Position numbers and translations under genes: made by a program. This document shows, piece by piece, positions 57,491 to 64,000 of a stretch of DNA of 64,000 nucleotides; position 1 is the first letter of the stretch, and each line of letters begins with the position of its first letter. Source of the DNA: Anodontia alba (Eukaryota > Mollusca > Bivalvia > Lucinida > Lucinidae); NCBI GenBank assembly GCA_964016985.1, contig OZ024826.1, positions 60,186,507-60,250,506 of the forward strand, in the 5' to 3' direction. The notes beneath the pieces are model-generated. The model searched no databases. It was not told the origin of the DNA and worked only from the letters and a program-made list of their open reading frames with translations.

Positions 57491-58479
57491 TTGTATATGA
57501 AGAGTGCAGAGAGCTGAGACAAACAAAAATCACAGTTGAATTCGAAGCTTGATTTTGGATTTTGTGAAACCGTATTTTAACCACAAATATTTTTCATAGA
57601 TAAAAACAGCCACATTCTCTTATTTCACTTTTGGTTGAATATGTGCTAAAAAGAAAGACATGTGACTAGCGAGTCAAATGGTGAAAACCTTACTGAAATA
57701 TTCCAAATACTTACATCATTGGTTTTTATGAAAAATTTAAAAAAAATGTTTTAAAAACTTTAATTTGAAAATATTCCAAATACATGTACTTACAACAGTG
57801 GTTCTTATGAAATTCTTTTCAAAAATCTTTCAAAAAAATTTAATTTGAAAATATTCAAAGAATGTATACAGAAAGAAAATGTCTCTTCCCTTTTTGTTAG
57901 GGTGCAGTGCTTATACATTTTCATATTTAGTTTGATACAATTTAATTTTGAGAAATCAAATTTATGTCAAACTAAAATTTAAATTCCATTGTCTGAAGTT
58001 ATTTTACTGAAGTTTTATGTGTATTTTGTAATGATCTTTGGAATGTAATTATCAAAAATAAATTTGTTCTTGGTACTTTTTTTCCACCATAGTAACCTGT
58101 ATCTTGCATTTTTCATATTTTAAAAAAAATTTTTGGAATTTAATTATATTAGTTTTCATAATTTAAAAAAAAAATTCTAGTTTGAAATTTTAAGTCTTAA
58201 CATCAATAGTAATAGAATACTTACTTTTTTTTTTAATTAAAATTAGCAGTCTAGAATAAAATGATGAGGATTTAAAATCTAAAAGAATCAGTGACATCAT
58301 AGGATAGTGTATTGTGGGATAGCTTTTTTACAAAGTATAAATAGCAATACCAGTTACTAAGACTTTGAACATTCAGGAATCTCTAAATGGGGTTTTCAAC
58401 ATAATTTTCATTTTGCCAATATCTTTACTGTAATTTGAAATATTCTGAAATTAGGGGATGCATCTGAACATCTTTAAGC
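57491..58479. other. no gene recognised
   Basis: Very AT-rich spacer between two tandem-repeat elements, with repeated AAATATTCCAAATACTTAC-like phrases at 57700-57860. Confidence 0.55.
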
Positions 58480-60265
58480 TCACTACTGTTTTTATTATAC
58501 TCGTTTTTCAAACAGGGCGTATTAGGTTATGGGGTCTGAAGCCATAAACTTTTTTGTTTCCAACTAACTCCTCCTACAGTTTACATCCCATCAGGCTGAA
58601 TCTTGTTTTATAAATTGACCATGATGTGGAGCAGCACATAATGTTTCGGGGTTACAGTCCACCAAATACTAACAGGGTTATGCCCCTTTGAAAATTCCTG
58701 TAAGTTTTTTGTTTCCAGCTAACTCCTCCTACAGTTTACATCCAATCAAGCTGAAACTTGATTTATACTTAGACCATGATGTGGAACAGTGCATATTATT
58801 TCAAGGTTACAGTCCACCTAATATTAGCAGAGATATGTCCCTTTGAAAATTTCAGTAAACTTTTCGTTTCTGACTAAATCCTCCTACAGTTTACATCGGA
58901 TCAAGCTGAAACTTGATTTACAGTTAGACCATGATGTGGAACAGTGCATATTTGTTTGAGGTTACAGTCCATCAAATATTAGCAGAATAATGACCCTTTG
59001 AAAATTTCGCTAATTTTTTTAGTTTCTTGCTAGCTTCTCCTACAGTTTACATCCGATCAAGCTGAAGTTTGATTTATAGGTAGACCATGATGTGATGCAG
59101 CGCATGTTGTTTTGAGGCCACACTCCACCAAATATTAACCGAGTTATGTCCCTTGGAATATTTCGGTAAACTTTTTGTTTCTGGCCAACTCCTCCTACAG
59201 TTTACATCGGATCAAGCTGAAACTTGATTTATAGTTAGACCATGATATCGAGCAGCTCATATATATTCGAGGTTACAGTCCACCAAATATCAGCAGAGTT
59301 ATTTTCCTTTGAAATTTTCAGTAAATTTTTCACTTCCCCAGCTAACTCCTCCTACAGTTTACATTTGATCGTGCTTAAACTTGATTTATAGTAAGAACAT
59401 GATATGGAGCAGCGCAAATTATTTCAAGGTTACAGTCCACCAAATATTGGCAGTTATGCCCCTTTGAAAATTTCTGTAATTTTTTTTGTTTCCGGCTTAT
59501 TCCTACTACAGTTTACATTGGATCAGGCTGAAACTTGATTTACAGTTACACCATGAAGTGGAGCAGGGCATATTATTTTGAGGTTACAGTCCAGCATATA
59601 TTAGCAGAGCTATGCCCCTTTGAAAATTCTGTAATCTTTTCGTTTCTGGCTAACTCCTATAGTTTACACCTGATCAAACTGAAACTTTGTAAATACTTAC
59701 ACTGAGCTTAAACTCGATTTATAATAAGAATATAATGTGGAGCAGCACATATTATTTTGAGGTAAACAAACATCAAATATTACCAGAGTTATGCCCCATT
59801 AAAAATTTCCATAAACTTTGCATTTCTGGCTAACTCCTTCTATAGTTTACATCCAATCATGCTGAAAAGCGATTTATTGTTAGATCATGGTGTGGAGCAG
59901 CGCATATTATTAGGAGGTTACAGTACACCAAATATTAGCAGAGTTATGCCCCTTTAAAATTCTGTTAATCTTTTGTTCCCGGCCAACTCCTCATATAGTT
60001 TACATCCAATCAAGCTGAAACTTGATTTGTAGTTTGATCATGATGTGGAGCAGCACATATTATTCCAAAATTACAGTCCAACAAATAGTAGCAGCATTAT
60101 GTCCCTTTGAAATTTTTGGTAATTTTTTGGTTTCCAGCTAACTCCACTTACAAATTTACACAGGTCTGGAGCACAGAATTGCACAGTAGTCCGCATATGT
60201 GCTACATCTTATTACTTGCCAAGGGCGTATGATGCCTCCGCTTGTAGAGCTCTTGTTTGTTTCTA
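58480..60265 (+). repeat. tandem array of ~11 units of 155-157 bp
   Basis: CTCCTACAGTTTACAT recurs at 58571, 58726, 58881, 59037, 59192 and 59349 (periods 155, 155, 156, 155, 157), then more degenerate copies to about 60150. Flanks share GGGCGTAT (58515, 60225), and the right end is CTTGTAGAGCTCTTGTTTGT. Likely another Helitron-related repeat element. Confidence 0.8.
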
Positions 60266-60404
60266 GATACAATATATATATATATAATAGAATGGACATA
60301 ATGACTCCTCAAATGGATGGAATAACAGACGGTAAACGGTAAAAGGCCAGAACTATGTACATTTAAGCACTCTAAATGATTATCCAGATTATCTTTTTAA
60401 TTAT

Positions 60405-60500
60405 AATTTCTACACAAAACATATGTTGTTGGTACTTATTTGAAAGTTATTGATAGGGTAGTTGTAATGAATACCCACAACTTACAATCCTTTCAGTCCT
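60405..60500 (+). mobile_element. fold-back family B core, diverged
   Basis: CACAAAACATATGTTGTTGG and TGAATACCCACAACTTACAA define the two halves; the GC-rich tip has been lost. Confidence 0.5.
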
Positions 60501-62953
60501 TTAAGAAATAAGTAACATGTAAGTATTTCATACTTGAAAAATAAAAAACAAAAAAAAAAAACAAAAAAAAAAAAAAAAAAACAAACAAAAAAACTGTGTT
60601 ATCTGATTATAAATAATGTTACTGTACACAGTACAGGGAAATTAAATAAAAATGTGGTTAAAAGGGGTTCAGAACCACAGTGATGTGGATCAAATATTCA
60701 TGATACTGGAACTAGTTACTCTGAATTGTGCAGAATGCACACATGGTGTAGCGAAAATGGCATTGCTTTAGTTACATATCAAGAAATATTGAACAAAATG
60801 AAAGTACAGATGATATGTAGTCTAGAGGCTTATAGAAATTAAGGAAACCGCCACCATCAGCACTCTCAGTGCTTTGATTTTTTATTGGTTTGTCATTGAA
60901 AGGCGATGTTTCGCATGTAGTTCATCTTCGATTGTTTGATCTGTTTTAGATGACATTCGCTTTGGCGTTGCCATTTCATGTTATTCACGTGGTGTGGCAT
61001 ATACTGTGTGCCTTCATATTTATTTATTGACAAATTGTGGTCACAATAAAAATTCGTAAATTTAACATTTCCTCCATATATAGATCCTGGAGCAAATCAC
61101 AAAAATAACTTATAAAATAAAAAAATATAAGTGAAGATACCCAGGGAATTCCACAATCACGAAATTTGTTCCAAATCCACAAAAATTCCAAAGCCTCCAA
61201 ATTTGTTCCTGGTTTCAGTTTTGTTGCATTGAATTTTGTATATGGATACAGACGTTTAAACAAACATAAATGCGGATATATTTAGTTCTTCCTTTACAAA
61301 TATACATTTAAAAGACAATGAAAATAAACAAAACGTTAATAACGCTGATAATGTAAATAAATATACAAAATTATATGGCATTGTCAAGCGAAACATAAAA
61401 AAACAATGCGGAAAATGCGCAGATTAAGATCATCCTGCGCATTTGCAAAGAATCATCTGGGCCTTTGCATTCTGTTCTTACATTCTGTAGTATCCAATGA
61501 TTCTGTAAGGGGTCAGTGCAGGTCCTGATCAGACTGTGCGATGCACTGCGAGGCAGAAACTGAGTGGCATTGCCTCATGGAAATTCATTACCGAAATACC
61601 AATGACTATTTCAAAAATCGTCCTTCCGAAACCACGGATTTTAGTTGGCATACAACAAAGCACCACACCCTGTAGAATAGCTGATACTCGTTAGCATCAG
61701 CAGCTCCAAGGGCGGGCCTTTTGGTGGTACATTATAATGAAACAAACAATTTCGAAGTAGGGGCCCATTGGAAATACTGATAAAAACAATAGAAACTAGT
61801 AAAGTCTGTTTGGATAAATCTGTTCATGAGGAAGTAATGAAAATGTCCCCCATGCCGCAGACGCACACGCCTCCCCCTGCCCCTGCCCCTCCCCCATCCC
61901 CCCCCCCCAGCCCAAACGTGTCATTTAACCATTTTCAGAATGTGTCTGTGGTAAACAATACTGCCATGGCTACCCTGAAAATGCTGATGCCGTGTAGAGT
62001 ATAGAGTAACCCAAGGAACAAGGAGAGCCTGTAGAGATATAATTTGATGTTGTCAACATACTGCTTGTCATGACAACTATAATCAAAACAACGCGTGTAG
62101 GTCAAATCATAAATTTGAACAATACTCATCTAAAGAACAGCTGCGTCAAGTTTCGTTTGAACTGTGCTAAACATAAAATTGCACAATACATGTAGCTCTC
62201 TCAGTGAAACCCTTTTATGCCTAATGGACTCTTCTACTTCATACTTTGCTCACACTATTTTCATTTTAAGGGAGTCTGTTGTTGTTTGGTTTGTTTATTT
62301 TGTATTATTTTTTTACAGAAATAGTTATTTAACAATACGTATTTAAACTTTTGCGAGATTTCATATATTCTGGTTTAAACATGAAACTCGAACAGCATGC
62401 CACATATACGCTTTTTAATGAGTTAAAATACATGTGTCTAAAATCCAGCATATAGTCAAATCCGGATCCGGAATTGCACAAATCATTCAGCATCAAGGCA
62501 AACAGCTTGGTGATTGGGTCTGGAAGTCCTGAAAAATATAAGCAGCTATAACTAAATATTCAAGTACTTGTCATGATATGTTCCAATAAATGTGTGTGTG
62601 TATGCGTGCGTGTGTGTATGTATACGTGTCTGTGTTTTGATGTGTTTTATGGTTACATGTATCTTTCTTCCTTCACTGTCGCAAAAAGCGGATTGTGAAG
62701 GCAAGGATCAGCCTCCTTCTTGGTCCACTTACAAATTTATTGTGCACAGTAGAATATAAACATTTAACGACGTTTTCTCTTGTTTAGTAGTCTGGGTGTT
62801 TTGTCTTGTATTGGGACCAAATGTTGTTTCGAGGTGAAGAACTGACTGGGTGAAAACAATGCCAGGCACTTATTAAAAAGTGCTTAAAATCCTGGCATTT
62901 CAATCAGTGATACATGTATCTCCTTTCAAATGTGGAATATTGTCTAACTATTT
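60501..62953. other. no gene recognised
   Basis: Contains poly-A runs (60540-60590), the family C-related repeat at 61405-61560, a C-rich tract at 61870-61910 and a short GT run near 62590. A short retroelement 3'-end relic is at 61138-61165. Confidence 0.5.
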
Positions 62954-63210
62954 CATCACGAAAACATGCTTATATAATTTTGACCCCTTTAAACTGGGAT
63001 TTACAGGGGTATACATTATTTTTCTTATTTCTGCTCAAAACGTAGATTGTGGGTACTCGTTAGAACTACCTCGTCGAGGCGGTTCTAACGAGTACCCACA
63101 ATCTATGTTTTGAGCAGAAGCATGAAAAATATCAGAAAATTTTATCTGAAAATTTTCATTTTTTGGTGGTAAAATTTTCAGTATATTTGAATAGGCATGT
63201 TTTCGAAATG
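62954..63210 (-). mobile_element. fold-back MITE family A, copy 15
   Basis: Full-length, reverse orientation; palindrome centre ACCTCGTCGAGGCGGTTCTA. Confidence 0.86.
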
Positions 63211-64000
63211 CATTAGTCTAGAGAAAATCATATTTCAAATAAATGCTGAAAATGTTATTGGAAAACCTGTTGTAGTTTTTGGCCTGGGCTTGGTTTGCCA
63301 AGCCGAAGACCAAAGAAGTCATATCAAAATATCAATCCCTACCAAAGCATTTACGGAAAAAAAACGAGTAAAAGTGAATAGTACCGCATCCTACAGCGAT
63401 GAAACAAAAAAAATCAACAAAAAAACCTCCCTTGAAAATAAAAAAAAATTCATGGGCTGAACATAATAATAAAGTTAAAGTTTACAACAAACTTTGATAG
63501 ATGTGCGATGTTATATGTGCGATGTTATATGTACGAAACTGTATGACTAAGAACTTTGAGCCCTGATGAGCTTTTATTATAAATGCAAATTAGTACGCTG
63601 TAACACTGAAAGAAAACACGATTGTTAACGAGATAGCCGATCTAGACTGCCGATAGAAGAACGGAAAAGTACGAATATTTGAAAAGCTGAAAACATGTCA
63701 ACCAATTTTGATGTTTGAGACCGTATTGTGCCTCAATTCTTTTGATAACTTTCGGGATTAGACTCATTTTCATACATGCATAAAGAAGCTTTGTCTTCTA
63801 CCATGGCGACATATTGATGATCATGAATTTCCTTATTTTTTTAAGAAAATAGGCATTGTCAAAGCACAGGAAAAAATTAGAAAAATATTTCAAAATGTCG
63901 TTTGCTAAAATTTTTACCCCGAATGCCATGCGTTTTAAAACTCAATAATATTTTGTTGGATGTTTGGGCTATAATTGCCGGTCATCTCGACAGATGAATA
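63211..64000. other. no gene recognised
   Basis: An open frame at 63245-63460 (VIGKPVVVFGLGLVCQAEDQ, then lysine-rich) has no domain I know and may be chance or a relic. Confidence 0.45.

Noticed and set aside
63245..63460. Lysine-rich plus-strand frame as a gene
   Set aside because: No domain, start falls inside a family A element, and the tail is A-rich low complexity.

Overview
The window looks like a gene-poor stretch of an invertebrate nuclear genome, most likely a bivalve mollusc. That placement is an inference. It rests on AT-rich DNA, very large introns, tRNA-derived SINEs, several Pearl-like (Helitron/Helentron-related) elements with 150-170 bp core repeats and ACGG-type microsatellites, a mariner, and many fold-back MITEs. 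I see no bacterial features, operons, rRNA or CRISPR.

The one gene I can reconstruct with confidence is a GM2 ganglioside activator-like (GM2A, saposin-AB-type lipid-transfer) gene on the minus strand. Its four coding exons are at 41277-41417, 29366-29545, 24016-24192 and 23220-23426. All three introns are phase 0. The predicted protein is about 234 residues with a signal peptide and all eight cysteines of the GM2A fold. Weaker gene candidates are a two-exon plus-strand model at 49561-50127, a PHD-finger-like minus-strand exon at 51039-51183, and possible 5' exons of the GM2A-like gene near 42.0 and 43.5 kb.

Most of the rest is repetitive. 0-22 kb: dispersed fold-back elements (families A-D, my names), a mariner with one internal stop (11158-12503), a TTAA-type MITE, a pogo-like MITE, SINEs and large palindromes. 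22-30 kb: GM2A exons 2-4; intron 2 holds a 2.3 kb minisatellite of 35 bp units that begins inside exon 2 and repeats the exon/intron junction. 30-37 kb: a Pearl-like element with about 13 copies of a 166 bp unit, the tail of an RT-bearing retroelement, a SINE, and a second Pearl-like element split by a 5'-truncated non-LTR (jockey-like) retrotransposon with a clean 14 bp target duplication. 37-45 kb: GM2A exon 1 among family A elements. 45.1-47.6 kb: a 53-55 bp minisatellite. 51.6-55.4 kb: five tandem copies of an approximately 750 bp composite unit with two tRNA-like SINE modules. 55.4-64 kb: an inverted diverged copy of the GM2A 3' end, two more 150-157 bp tandem-repeat elements and sparse unique DNA.

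The most striking structure is the exon-born minisatellite: at least 15 of its units carry an intact CAG|GTAATG donor, so intron 2 starts with a long run of decoy 5' splice sites in the same orientation as the real one.
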